From the NCBI GenBank assembly GCA_964387075.1, contig CAYLVB010000004.1:124001-188000 (forward strand): a stretch of 64,000 nt of DNA. Direction: 5' to 3'. A model generated the notes under the pieces. The model did not search any database and was not told where the DNA came from. It worked only from the letters and a program-made list of their open reading frames with translations. A program made the translations under genes and the position numbers. Origin of the DNA: PALSA-968 sp964387075. Lineage in GTDB: Bacteria; Bacteroidota; Bacteroidia; B-17B0; Aurantibacillaceae. Of the stretch, positions 25,887-34,277 are shown in pieces. The first letter of the stretch is position 1; each line of letters opens with the position of its first letter.

Positions 25887-27196
25887 TTTTTGCGACTATT
25901 GATAGTGTTCCTGTAAAAATCCAGCAGTTGCGGGATGATGAACTTCGGATCGAGTTTGCCTGTGCGTTCCCTGGCTTTGGCCTCTATCTCTTTTTTTCTT
26001 TGGGGAGTCAGTGTCATGATCTCGTTCATCGCTGTCAGTAATTCGTCGGCGTTATCAATATGTACCAGGAAACCTGATTCCCGATCGTCGATCAGTTGCT
26101 CGAAGCCATTAGCAAAAGTGCCGATCACGATCTTGCCATGTGTCATGGCTTCTATACAGGTGTTCGGAAAGTTATCGATCAGGGAGGGAAGCACTACGAA
26201 CTCAGCGTTGCGGATGATGGGATACAGTTTGGCGTGCGGCATTTTATCAAAATGGATCACGCGTTCCTTATGTTCACCTGCCTTGCTGCGCACATATTCT
26301 ATCATATTCATTCCGGCCTCCGGGCTGTGCAGCACTTTACCTACAAAGACAAAATGATGTTCCCTGTATTTGTCGAGAAAGGAAAAAATGACCCTGGCAA
26401 TGGTGGCAGCGCCCTTGATCTGGCCTACGGTGCCAAAGAATAGCAGGTACTTTTTCCCTTTTAAATGTGTTTCAAATACCGAATCATCTTCTTTCTCTAC
26501 TTCATTCACGTAAAGCGTTTCGATGATCTTGATCTCGCGTTCGATCTTTTTTGAGATGATGCCCGCCAGGATCCGGCTGGGACCAAAATTATCATCCATG
26601 TTCTTCATCGAGCGCATCTCGAGCTTGTCCTGTTGAAGCACTTCCGCCTTTTTTTCTCCATAGCCTCCAAATTCATGGGCCATGGCATTGGAACCGGAAA
26701 GGCGACTGATGCACGGAATATCTTTTGGTCGATAAAGCCCAATAGCTCCCAGTGCTGAATAATGTACAATGTCAAAGTTCACTTCCTGATGTACCTTTTT
26801 TATCCAACGGGTATAGTGCTTACTGATGAGCTTGAAGGTGTAGCGGTATTTGGCACCAAAAAAACGGTAATTGTGGGGGTTGGTCAGGTGGTCGTACCAA
26901 TCCATATTAATGTGTTTTAGTCCTCTTCTGGCGATGGAGTAGGGTTTGCAAAGTAATTTGTTGCGGTAGATCCATTCATCCCAGCGTTCTGTTTGAGGTT
27001 GTAGTTCTTCTATCGCAAAGCGATAAACTTCAATACCTTCAAAAAGCATTTTCTCTGTGCTGTCGGAGCGTACAAATACGACCGGCCTGTGCCCCGCTTC
27101 TTTGAGAGATCTTGCGAGGCGATATGTATAATTGGCCAAGCCTCCGTCGAAGTGTTTCTCGGTGATGAATTCGGAGGTGGCTATAGCGATGTTCAT
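25883..27196 (-). CDS. Family 4 glycosyltransferase (tandem paralog 1)
   Basis: A 437-residue GT4, upstream twin of the 24621-25886 gene. It has the same N-terminal GGLANYTYRLARSL loop, YLLFFGTVGQIKGAATIA donor-site strand and FPNTCIEAMTHGKIVIGT motif. It carries an insertion near residues 100-145 (HLTNPHNYRFFGAKYRY) missing from its twin. Such insertions fall in the acceptor-binding half, fitting a change of acceptor. It follows the membrane SGNH gene by 19 bases. Confidence 0.9.
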   Translation of the reverse strand: MNIAIATSEFITEKHFDGGLANYTYRLARSLKEAGHRPVVFVRSDSTEKMLFEGIEVYRFAIEELQPQTERWDEWIYRNKLLCKPYSIARRGLKHINMDWYDHLTNPHNYRFFGAKYRYTFKLISKHYTRWIKKVHQEVNFDIVHYSALGAIGLYRPKDIPCISRLSGSNAMAHEFGGYGEKKAEVLQQDKLEMRSMKNMDDNFGPSRILAGIISKKIEREIKIIETLYVNEVEKEDDSVFETHLKGKKYLLFFGTVGQIKGAATIARVIFSFLDKYREHHFVFVGKVLHSPEAGMNMIEYVRSKAGEHKERVIHFDKMPHAKLYPIIRNAEFVVLPSLIDNFPNTCIEAMTHGKIVIGTFANGFEQLIDDRESGFLVHIDNADELLTAMNEIMTLTPQRKKEIEAKARERTGKLDPKFIIPQLLDFYRNTINSRKN

Positions 27197-27215
27197 GTGT
27201 GACGATTCCGGGAAC

Positions 27216-28793
27216 CTAATTAAGTTTTTTGCTCAAGAGGTTTTTAATGGTTGTGCAACTATCGAATTTTGGTTTCAGGGTTTTAAAAAGGTCTACCGCG
27301 TATACTGTATTGAGTTTTCCGGAAGGGTGCCCGTCGAGCGGGGAAACAGCCAATTCTTCGTTCTTTAGCTTTCCTGCCCTCATTTCGTTCAAAATCTCTG
27401 CATGCGTATCAATAGTGATCATTTTTGCTTCTACTCCGGCCTCGTACACTTGTTTGAACCAAACTGTTTTTGCTTTCAAAAGCTCAAAACCCGCTTCTGT
27501 CCTTCCTTCCATGTCAAAATCAATATATCCCATATAACGGAAAATGATCAATACGGGGTCAACGGCGCATTTAGCGTCATCGCAACTTGCTTTGATATCT
27601 TTTAGCGCCTGTGCAAAATCTTTCCAGTCTTTTGAAGTTTTGTCATAAGCTCTTCCCATGGAAACGTGCAGGGGCGGGATCTTTCCCGATCTCAGGGCTA
27701 TGTTCTCCCAGGCTTTGCAAATACCTGCCCCCAGGTAATGTAAATGGAACGAGGAAAAGGTCTGCTGCAGCTTATCCAGTCTTTCCGAATATTTTTTATT
27801 GAACTCATCTCTTTCTACTGAGTAATCCTGGCCGATAGGAAGTGGGTCGTTTACACAAAACCCGACAATGACCATATCTGCTTCCAGTTTTTTTATAAGG
27901 TTCCTGATCGAGTCTCTTTCCGTGATGGTGGGCGCTCCGGAAAGCCCGCAATTGATAACCTCGATGTTCTTATAATGTAATTTACAGATCGAATCCAGTT
28001 TCTCGGAATAACGTTCGTTCTCTGCCAGGCCTGCTCCCCATGTAAAGGAATCCCCAAAAACAGCAATGCGGAATGTAGAATCTTTTTTTTCTGTAAAATC
28101 GGGAGCCCGGTAACCGAAATTGTTTATTCTCGTTTTGTGCCCCCAGGTAATATATGGATGCAAGGGATCATCACTGAATTGCATGAACGAATATTTGAAC
28201 CTGCCCCGGTAATAATATCCCGAATCGAAGGGCAACTTTAAGAAAACATCAGTTTTATATAGATAGAACTCGAAAACATAAAGAATACAAAGTATTGCGG
28301 TGAAATTAATGATCAAAGTTTTTACCGAAATGCCTATTGCCTTTATTAGAACTACATAAAAGGACAGTAGTATGAGAAAGTATTTTAGCAAAAGAATAAC
28401 ACAATTCAATATACCGGCCATAGTGGGATCTGTATTGGCGAACGCGGGTATCCTGTTTCCGAATTTAACGGAAAGAAAAAGGGTCAAAATTCCAAACACC
28501 AGTAGTATTGACCGTTGCATGAACCCTTTCGGCTTATATTTTGCGAATACGAGGACCTTTGAAGTGATCTTTTTTCCGGTGTTCCTTATAGAGGTAGTGA
28601 AAAAACAAGTTAATAGCGCATATAGGAAGAATAAGATGGATAGTAAGCGAATAACAGTAAAGGCTGTATGTAATCCGGGTTTTGTAATTAGACCATCCCC
28701 ATCACCTACGAAGATGTCAAGTAACAACTCGGAGAAGAATGCTAGTGAACAAACGAGTAAAACCAAAAATATCCGTGCGCCTGATATTTTCAT
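27216..28793 (-). CDS. Membrane-anchored SGNH hydrolase-like protein (paralog of 38826-40367)
   Basis: A 525-residue protein with about five hydrophobic segments in the first ~180 residues, then a soluble SGNH domain. Block I is FGDSFTWGAGLAENE, Gly block INCGLSGAPTITERD, Asn block FCVNDP, and the Asp-His pair is in PLDGHPSG. SGNH enzymes remove or transfer acyl groups; fusion to membrane helices suggests O-acylation or deacylation of glycan intermediates at the membrane. I use ATG 28793 (MKISGARIFLV, straight into a membrane segment) rather than 28838, which adds 15 polar residues. It is close in sequence to the protein from 38826-40367. Confidence 0.85.
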   Translation of the reverse strand: MKISGARIFLVLLVCSLAFFSELLLDIFVGDGDGLITKPGLHTAFTVIRLLSILFFLYALLTCFFTTSIRNTGKKITSKVLVFAKYKPKGFMQRSILLVFGILTLFLSVKFGNRIPAFANTDPTMAGILNCVILLLKYFLILLSFYVVLIKAIGISVKTLIINFTAILCILYVFEFYLYKTDVFLKLPFDSGYYYRGRFKYSFMQFSDDPLHPYITWGHKTRINNFGYRAPDFTEKKDSTFRIAVFGDSFTWGAGLAENERYSEKLDSICKLHYKNIEVINCGLSGAPTITERDSIRNLIKKLEADMVIVGFCVNDPLPIGQDYSVERDEFNKKYSERLDKLQQTFSSFHLHYLGAGICKAWENIALRSGKIPPLHVSMGRAYDKTSKDWKDFAQALKDIKASCDDAKCAVDPVLIIFRYMGYIDFDMEGRTEAGFELLKAKTVWFKQVYEAGVEAKMITIDTHAEILNEMRAGKLKNEELAVSPLDGHPSGKLNTVYAVDLFKTLKPKFDSCTTIKNLLSKKLN

Positions 28794-28854
28794 GTAATTT
28801 TTAGTTCTTTTATTTTTTTGAACCTGTACATAGCCCAAAGTAACCCGATTTTCA

Positions 28855-30291
28855 TCAATTCACTCCAAAAGTATAGTACGCGTTCAGGTACCTGTCGGCC
28901 ATTTTATCGGCCGAAAAATGTCTTAATACAAAGTCTCTCGATTCTTTTCCTTTTTTCTCTCTGAAGGCAGCATCTTCCGTTAGTTTTTCCAGCCAGTGGC
29001 AAACCTCCACGGGTGTCTTTGCCTGGCAAATGGCGGTTCTTTCTCCCAGGAATTTCTCATAGATCTCGGGCCGTGAGTTAGCGATCAGTGGACGGCCTAC
29101 GGCCATTCCTTCCAAACCACCCATAGTTACCACGCTGGTGGCAAGCTGGTCAAAAAGAATATCGGCTTTACGGTATTCTTCCATCACCTGTTTTTGGGTT
29201 AGTTCATCCAGCCAGGTAATTAAAGTATCGATGCCTTCATTTTTGCAAAGGCGATAGGTCTCTTCCATATCCTTTCCTTTCTTTACAAATCGCAGGTCAA
29301 TCGCTTTTCCGGTCTTTCTATAATAAAGCCCGATCCCCTTTATCATAATGTCGTTTCCCTTAAAATCCAGTTCATGAAAGCCTCTCGACTTCGATGTTTC
29401 AGGGACCCAGTTGAACCGGGCTATATTAAACACACGTGGTATAGCATTGGAAGGCATAGGCGTGTAAAGAGCATAATCCGTGTCAACCGTGAGATACGTG
29501 ATCTTCGTCCTTTCGGGTATGCCGAGCTTTTTAATGAGCCTGTCGCCGGTAGGAACTATTCCCGGAACAGAGTAAATATAGCCAACCGATCTTTTGATAC
29601 CTTCACCTTGTCTCCGGATCTGCTCTTTCATCCACAGGCGATACCCGGCTACATAAAGCAGGTTTTCCCACGGACTTAATTTTACCATGTAATTATTATT
29701 GAAATCAATGTGGCGGTATTTTGAGCGCATGAGTATTTCGCCAACGCGCAGGAAGAGCTTATTGCCGAGATAAATAGATCCTTTGGAGTTCTTCTTAAGA
29801 AAACCTTGTTTGTCCATGTTGTCGAGGAATGCGGCCGTAAGCACTTCGATATATTTAGGGTCGGCCAGTGGGATCAGGTCGGCTCCTGTTAAATGTATGA
29901 AGCAGGGTTTTTTGATCTCATCGGCGAAGCGCACCGCGTACCCGTTCAGCACCACAAGATCGCAATCGCGTAAAGCTTCGATGATCCAGTTCTTTTTTTC
30001 TTCATCAATTAAATTACCAACGAGAAAAAGCGGGAGCGGGCTGAAATCGCGTATCCACTCCGGGTACGGGGTGGAAATGTCCTCGTAACGAAATTCCGGT
30101 CTCGATAATCTTTGTTCCTCATCGATAATAAATAAAACTTCATGTCCTTTTTTTCGCAAGGCTCTTGCTACCATAAAGGGATTATTATTGGTGTTTCCCC
30201 AAAAGCCAATTTTTAGTTTTTTATCCGGTATATTAAAGTTATCAGGCAAGTAATTCTCTGCAGTGGTTAGATATCTCATCAACCTGCTCAT
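28855..30291 (-). CDS. Glycosyltransferase-like protein, GT-B fold
   Basis: A 478-residue cytosolic protein. KIGFWGNTNNNPFMVARALRKKGHEV is a Rossmann-like acceptor half (only key residues matter: GNT near 33 and GHEV near 50). The C-terminal half holds VTMGGLEGMAVGRPLIANS, the usual GT4-type donor site with its acidic residue. The central part (150-260) is unlike standard GT4 and may bind an unusual acceptor. The start lies inside the upstream aminotransferase gene (50-base overlap); ATG 30279 would still overlap by 38. Good evidence for a glycosyltransferase, none for specificity. Confidence 0.75.
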   Translation of the reverse strand: MSRLMRYLTTAENYLPDNFNIPDKKLKIGFWGNTNNNPFMVARALRKKGHEVLFIIDEEQRLSRPEFRYEDISTPYPEWIRDFSPLPLFLVGNLIDEEKKNWIIEALRDCDLVVLNGYAVRFADEIKKPCFIHLTGADLIPLADPKYIEVLTAAFLDNMDKQGFLKKNSKGSIYLGNKLFLRVGEILMRSKYRHIDFNNNYMVKLSPWENLLYVAGYRLWMKEQIRRQGEGIKRSVGYIYSVPGIVPTGDRLIKKLGIPERTKITYLTVDTDYALYTPMPSNAIPRVFNIARFNWVPETSKSRGFHELDFKGNDIMIKGIGLYYRKTGKAIDLRFVKKGKDMEETYRLCKNEGIDTLITWLDELTQKQVMEEYRKADILFDQLATSVVTMGGLEGMAVGRPLIANSRPEIYEKFLGERTAICQAKTPVEVCHWLEKLTEDAAFREKKGKESRDFVLRHFSADKMADRYLNAYYTFGVN

Positions 30292-31369
30292 CCGTTAATT
30301 CATAATACAGAGGCAGCCGCACCAGGCGATCGGTGTAACGGTCGGCTTCGGGTAATACAGGAGCATCTGTATGCGTCTTTTTATAATATTCGCTTTTGTG
30401 AAGCGACTGGTAGTGAAAAACGGCACCGATATTCTTTTGCTTTAATCCGGCAATGAGTTTATCTCTTTGTTCAGCCGAATTGCACACCAGGTAAAAGATG
30501 TGGCCGTTGTTTGTAGCGTAACCGGGCACAAAGGGCAATTGGATATTTTTGTTGATGAGGGGCTCCAGGTTTTTGTAATACCGGTTCCAGATCGATCGCC
30601 TTCTTTCCTGTATCTTTTCCAGGTTCTCTAATTGTGCAAACAGGAATGCCGCGATGATCTCGGAAGGAAGAAAGGATGAACCTATATCCACCCACCCGTA
30701 TTTGTCGATCTCGCCCCTGAAAAATGCGGAGCGGTTGGTGCCTTTTTCACGAATGATCTCGGCCCTCGCGGCCAGTTTTGGATCATTGATCACCAGCATG
30801 CCACCTTCGCCCGAGATGATGTTCTTGGTCTCATGGAATGAGAACGCGGCCAATGCGCCGAAGCTGCCCAGCGGCTTACCTTTATAGAAAGAATCGATAG
30901 CCTGGGCGGCATCTTCTATAACCACAAGATCATGTTTTTTCGCAAGGGCCATAATTGAGTCCATGTCACAGGATATCCCGGCATAGTGTACCACGATAAT
31001 GGCCCTGGTCTTGTTATTTATTGCTTTTTCAATGTCGGAACACTGAAGGTTTGGATTTTCTTTGGATGAATCAATGAATTTGATCCTGGCCCCGCGTAAG
31101 ATGAATGGATTAACGCTAGAAACAAAGGTGTACGAAGGGGCGATCACTTCATCTCCCGGTTTGATATCGATAAGCAACGCGGCCATTTCGATGGCATCAG
31201 TGCAGGAGGTTGTGAGCAGGCATTTCGGAAAGCCGTATCTCTGCTCGAAGAAATCGTGGCACTTTTTTGAAAAGATGCCATCGCCCGATATTTTTTTGGA
31301 AAGAACGGCTTCTTTGATATAATCAGCTTCTTTACCGGTGAAATAGGGTTTATTGAATCCGATGCTCAT
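30242..31369 (-). CDS. rffA: dTDP-4-amino-4,6-dideoxygalactose transaminase (RffA/WecE-like)
   Basis: A 375-residue DegT/DnrJ/EryC1 aminotransferase. Lys182 in FHETKN is the PLP lysine, and IEDAAQAID carries the ring-stacking and Asp residues. Long stretches match what I recall of E. coli RffA: FNKPYFTGKE-like start, SGDGIFSKK, DIKPGDEVIAPSYTFVSS, MALAKKHDLVV, EIIREKGTNRS and DIGSSF. It should convert dTDP-4-keto-6-deoxyglucose to dTDP-Fuc4N using glutamate. The acetyltransferase (32290-32955) and WbqC-like genes just upstream could finish Fuc4NAc. RmlA and RmlB are not in the window. Confidence 0.9.
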   Translation of the reverse strand: MSIGFNKPYFTGKEADYIKEAVLSKKISGDGIFSKKCHDFFEQRYGFPKCLLTTSCTDAIEMAALLIDIKPGDEVIAPSYTFVSSVNPFILRGARIKFIDSSKENPNLQCSDIEKAINNKTRAIIVVHYAGISCDMDSIMALAKKHDLVVIEDAAQAIDSFYKGKPLGSFGALAAFSFHETKNIISGEGGMLVINDPKLAARAEIIREKGTNRSAFFRGEIDKYGWVDIGSSFLPSEIIAAFLFAQLENLEKIQERRRSIWNRYYKNLEPLINKNIQLPFVPGYATNNGHIFYLVCNSAEQRDKLIAGLKQKNIGAVFHYQSLHKSEYYKKTHTDAPVLPEADRYTDRLVRLPLYYELTDEQVDEISNHCRELLA

Positions 31370-31378
31370 TAAATTTTT

Positions 31379-32293
31379 TTAATCCGTTGCTACTGCCCAA
31401 CCGAAACCGGTCTTGCCGTAGCCATTGCCGTTATAGAGCATGATCTTTTTTCCTTTGTGCTCAAATACGAATGGATAGCAGATCATTTCACTGTCCCAGC
31501 CTTCTTTAGACACATCAATACCCGCGTTTTCGTCGAGACGGGTCCATTTTTTGCCGTCGCCGGATTCGGCATAACCGATGCGGTAGGTTTCAATGGTATC
31601 GTTGGCGCGGTACGAATACCACATCCTGTAGGTTCCTTTTTCTTTCAGTACATAAGGTTTTGAGAGCGCGTACTCGTTCTTATGAACCAGTCCAACAGCT
31701 ACTTCGTGGTCTCTTTTCCAGTTTATTCCGTCCTTCGATTGCGCGTATTTGATCACGTGCTTCATTTCGTGCTGCTGTTTTCCCCAGGCCAGGTTAGAGC
31801 CATACCACATTTTGTAAACACCGTTCTCAAATAGAATGGAAGGATAGGAAATGGAGAAGGGATCTTCATCGCTTCTGTCCATGATAGGCGCCCGACTGAC
31901 TTTTTCAAATTTGCCGGCGCTGTTCCGGCGCGCAAGCCCGATCGTATTTAACCAGGGAACGGTTAATTTTAAATTCCAGCCTAAATAATAGATGTGCGGT
32001 ACGCGCTCGATCTCCGTATAAAATCCCATCGCAGTACCACTGTCGTCAAACAGCCCGGCTTCCCCGGGGGCTATCACCGGTTCTTCGGAAATATGTTGCA
32101 CTTTGGGTTCTGCTGCAAAGTCAATATCCACAGATCCAATAAAGGAGCGATTCGAGCTATCGCGACAGGTAAAAAATACGCGGTATACATCGTTTTCTTT
32201 GTGTACAGCGAACGGATTAGCGGCATGAGAGATCATCCAGGGATACTTGTTATCCGGACAAAATAAAACTCCTTTTTTTTGCCAGCGGGTCAT
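31379..32293 (-). CDS. Five-bladed beta-propeller glycosidase-like protein
   Basis: A 304-residue protein without signal peptide. It has repeated blades resembling GH43/GH32/GH130 propellers: NPFAVHKENDVYRVFFTCRD, YPSILFENGVYKMWYGSN, SKPYVLKEKGTYRMWYSYR and the last blade CYPFVFEHKGKKIMLYNGN. Each blade carries the Trp/Tyr 'MWYS/G' signature. Being cytoplasmic and inside a biosynthetic operon (4-base overlap with the acetyltransferase gene), a sugar-binding, phosphorylase or transferase role is as likely as hydrolysis. Putative acidic residues are DRSDEDPF (near 150) and SEMICYP. Confidence 0.78.
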   Translation of the reverse strand: MTRWQKKGVLFCPDNKYPWMISHAANPFAVHKENDVYRVFFTCRDSSNRSFIGSVDIDFAAEPKVQHISEEPVIAPGEAGLFDDSGTAMGFYTEIERVPHIYYLGWNLKLTVPWLNTIGLARRNSAGKFEKVSRAPIMDRSDEDPFSISYPSILFENGVYKMWYGSNLAWGKQQHEMKHVIKYAQSKDGINWKRDHEVAVGLVHKNEYALSKPYVLKEKGTYRMWYSYRANDTIETYRIGYAESGDGKKWTRLDENAGIDVSKEGWDSEMICYPFVFEHKGKKIMLYNGNGYGKTGFGWAVATD

Positions 32294-32955
32294 AATTTAA
32301 ACTGATCGCTGTTCTTTTCGAGTTTTACCGACCTGGCGGGAACGTAAACGCCTTTCTTTTCGGTGTTCTTTGAAATGATGGCGCCGGCCCCGATCAGGTT
32401 CTCGGATTCTATGGTAACCTGGTGTGCAATGGATGAATTAACGCCGATGAAACAATAGGACCGTATGGTACAATGTCCGGATACAACCACGTGTGAACTG
32501 ATGAAGTTATGATCTTCGATCACGGAGTGATGACCAATGTGGTTGCCGCTCCACAACGTAACGTTGTTACCGATCTTTACGAAAGGCTGGATGGTATTAT
32601 CTTCAAAAATGAAGCAATTATCACCCATAGGGTATTGGGTCAGGTTAGTGCATTTGCTGCTAATGTAACTTGCCAAACCATACCCTTTGGCCTTTACTTC
32701 ATGGTATTTTTTTTCGCGCAGTTTGTTCATCTGGCTATAGCTAAGCGCGATGAACATTTTATGCGAGGTCGCCGGATAGTTTTTTTCAACGTCTTCAAAT
32801 GCCAATAAGGGTTTGTTCTCAAAAGAGCTGCCGTTGAGGAATTCCCTGTCCACGCAAAAAGCAACCACTTCGTATTCAGAATCTGTTTCGAAATAGTAAT
32901 TGGCGATCTGCGCTATATCGCCGGTCCCGAAAATGACCAGTTTTTCTTTTTTCAT
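32290..32955 (-). CDS. NeuD/PglD-like sugar O/N-acetyltransferase
   Basis: A 221-residue protein. An N-terminal Rossmann-like segment (KLVIFGTGDIAQIANYYF) precedes a left-handed beta-helix of hexapeptide repeats (IGNNVTLWSGNHIGHHS, then GHCTIRSYCFIGVNSSIAH). This is the build of NeuD, PglD and PerB, which acetylate amino sugars from acetyl-CoA; the HIGHHS His is a candidate base. Next to rffA it may make dTDP-Fuc4NAc; acetylation of the nonulosonate is the alternative. Overlaps both neighbours by 4 bases. Confidence 0.87.
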   Translation of the reverse strand: MKKEKLVIFGTGDIAQIANYYFETDSEYEVVAFCVDREFLNGSSFENKPLLAFEDVEKNYPATSHKMFIALSYSQMNKLREKKYHEVKAKGYGLASYISSKCTNLTQYPMGDNCFIFEDNTIQPFVKIGNNVTLWSGNHIGHHSVIEDHNFISSHVVVSGHCTIRSYCFIGVNSSIAHQVTIESENLIGAGAIISKNTEKKGVYVPARSVKLEKNSDQFKL

Positions 32956-33581
32956 GATTTGATCACTTGAATGGTGAATTCATACAAAGGATAACCGTGG
33001 TTAAGCACTACTTGTTTAGAGAACTCCTTTTTACAATACCCGAACCAAAATTCGGGTGAAGCGTAATACAGGTGATCTTTCATGTATTCCTTATCCGAGT
33101 AGGAGGTAAGGATGTTGAAGCTGAATTCTTTTTTTGCAACCTTATCGATAAGCGCAAGACAATTTTTTATATAGTCGATCCACTCGGTTTCCGGTGTATC
33201 CAGCTTAACATTGAAAATGCCGCTCAGGAACACATAGTCGTATTGAATGGCCGTATCGATCGAATTGATCCAGGTGTATTTTTCTTTTCCGTATAATCCT
33301 ACAGCCTCTTTGAGCATGGATTCAGAAATATCGAAACCGGTATAGGTGAAATTATCTTTCCTTGTTTCCAGGAATTTGATCAGTGATCCGTATCCACACC
33401 CATAATCCAGAACAGTGGCCGCATCTTTATCGGTCAGCAGGTTCTTTGTCAGTTGCTCAAAACGGATGAATTGGGATCGCTCGCCGTTCCAATCAACTCC
33501 TTGCGGGGTGGCCCCGTGATTCTTTACTTTTTGGGTGTAATAAGAATTTACCGTGTCGAGTATGTTCTTATGCGCTGGCAT
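32952..33581 (-). CDS. Class I SAM-dependent methyltransferase
   Basis: A 209-residue methyltransferase. TVLDYGCGYGSLIKF is motif I and YTGFDISESML motif II. Such short methyltransferases lie beside WbqC genes in many glycan loci. Substrate unknown. Start overlaps the wbqC-like gene by 14 bases and the end overlaps the acetyltransferase gene by 4, so this stretch is tightly coupled. Confidence 0.85.
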   Translation of the reverse strand: MPAHKNILDTVNSYYTQKVKNHGATPQGVDWNGERSQFIRFEQLTKNLLTDKDAATVLDYGCGYGSLIKFLETRKDNFTYTGFDISESMLKEAVGLYGKEKYTWINSIDTAIQYDYVFLSGIFNVKLDTPETEWIDYIKNCLALIDKVAKKEFSFNILTSYSDKEYMKDHLYYASPEFWFGYCKKEFSKQVVLNHGYPLYEFTIQVIKS

Positions 33582-34275
33582 GACTGAAACTTTTCATGAA
33601 TTTTGTGCAACCGGTACCTTCGTTCAATAGAAGATCGATGATACTCACTCCGTGTTCAAAAGGAGGGAACTGCTGGGTATAAACCGGGTAATTGCTGTAA
33701 TCGAAATAATGCACTTTGATGTTCTTTTGATCAAAAAGGGTTTCGTCCATATAATCTTTGGCTGCAGGCCCCGAGTAATAATCGGTAGCGTTTCTTTTTT
33801 CGCAAAGGTCAACCAGTCTTTCGGTCTTTCCTTCAACAAGTTCAAGATCGTGCGACCAGAGAATGTTTGTTTTTATGCTAAGCAGTTCACAGATAGCATG
33901 AATGAACAGGTAGTTCACCCGGCTGAGTTCGCTTTCTTCGCCTGCTTTGCGGTATAGCGTTTCAAAAAAAGGTTTTAATTCCTTGAAGTAAGGAGCCTTG
34001 GCGTAGTTGTGTAAGATGGTGCTCCAATGTTGCTGTGCCCAGCTCTTGTCGGATATCTTTGTTTCATTGATCTTTTGAAGATATTTTCCCTTGACCTCAA
34101 CAGGAATGGTGAGCCATTTAAGCCCATCCTTGGTTTTAATGAGGTTGCGGTTCCTCCAGTCCCGGCGGGTGAACTGCATATCGTCGTACAAAATGATCTC
34201 ATCCACCATGTTGATGCCGTCAAAGAACCCTTTCCACGGAATGTAGTTTGACTGGGTGATGATAAGAGACCGCAT
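33568..34275 (-). CDS. WbqC family protein
   Basis: A 235-residue WbqC-like protein. LIITQSNYIPWKGFFDGIN at the N terminus and DDMQFTRRDWRNRNLIKT just after are family hallmarks. WbqC proteins recur in O-antigen loci beside aminotransferases and methyltransferases; their enzymatic step is not firmly known to me. I set the start at ATG 34275, two bases after the ABC ATPase stop, because family members begin there; ATG 34293 would overlap that gene. Confidence 0.87.
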   Translation of the reverse strand: MRSLIITQSNYIPWKGFFDGINMVDEIILYDDMQFTRRDWRNRNLIKTKDGLKWLTIPVEVKGKYLQKINETKISDKSWAQQHWSTILHNYAKAPYFKELKPFFETLYRKAGEESELSRVNYLFIHAICELLSIKTNILWSHDLELVEGKTERLVDLCEKRNATDYYSGPAAKDYMDETLFDQKNIKVHYFDYSNYPVYTQQFPPFEHGVSIIDLLLNEGTGCTKFMKSFSHASA

Positions 34276-34277
34276 TT

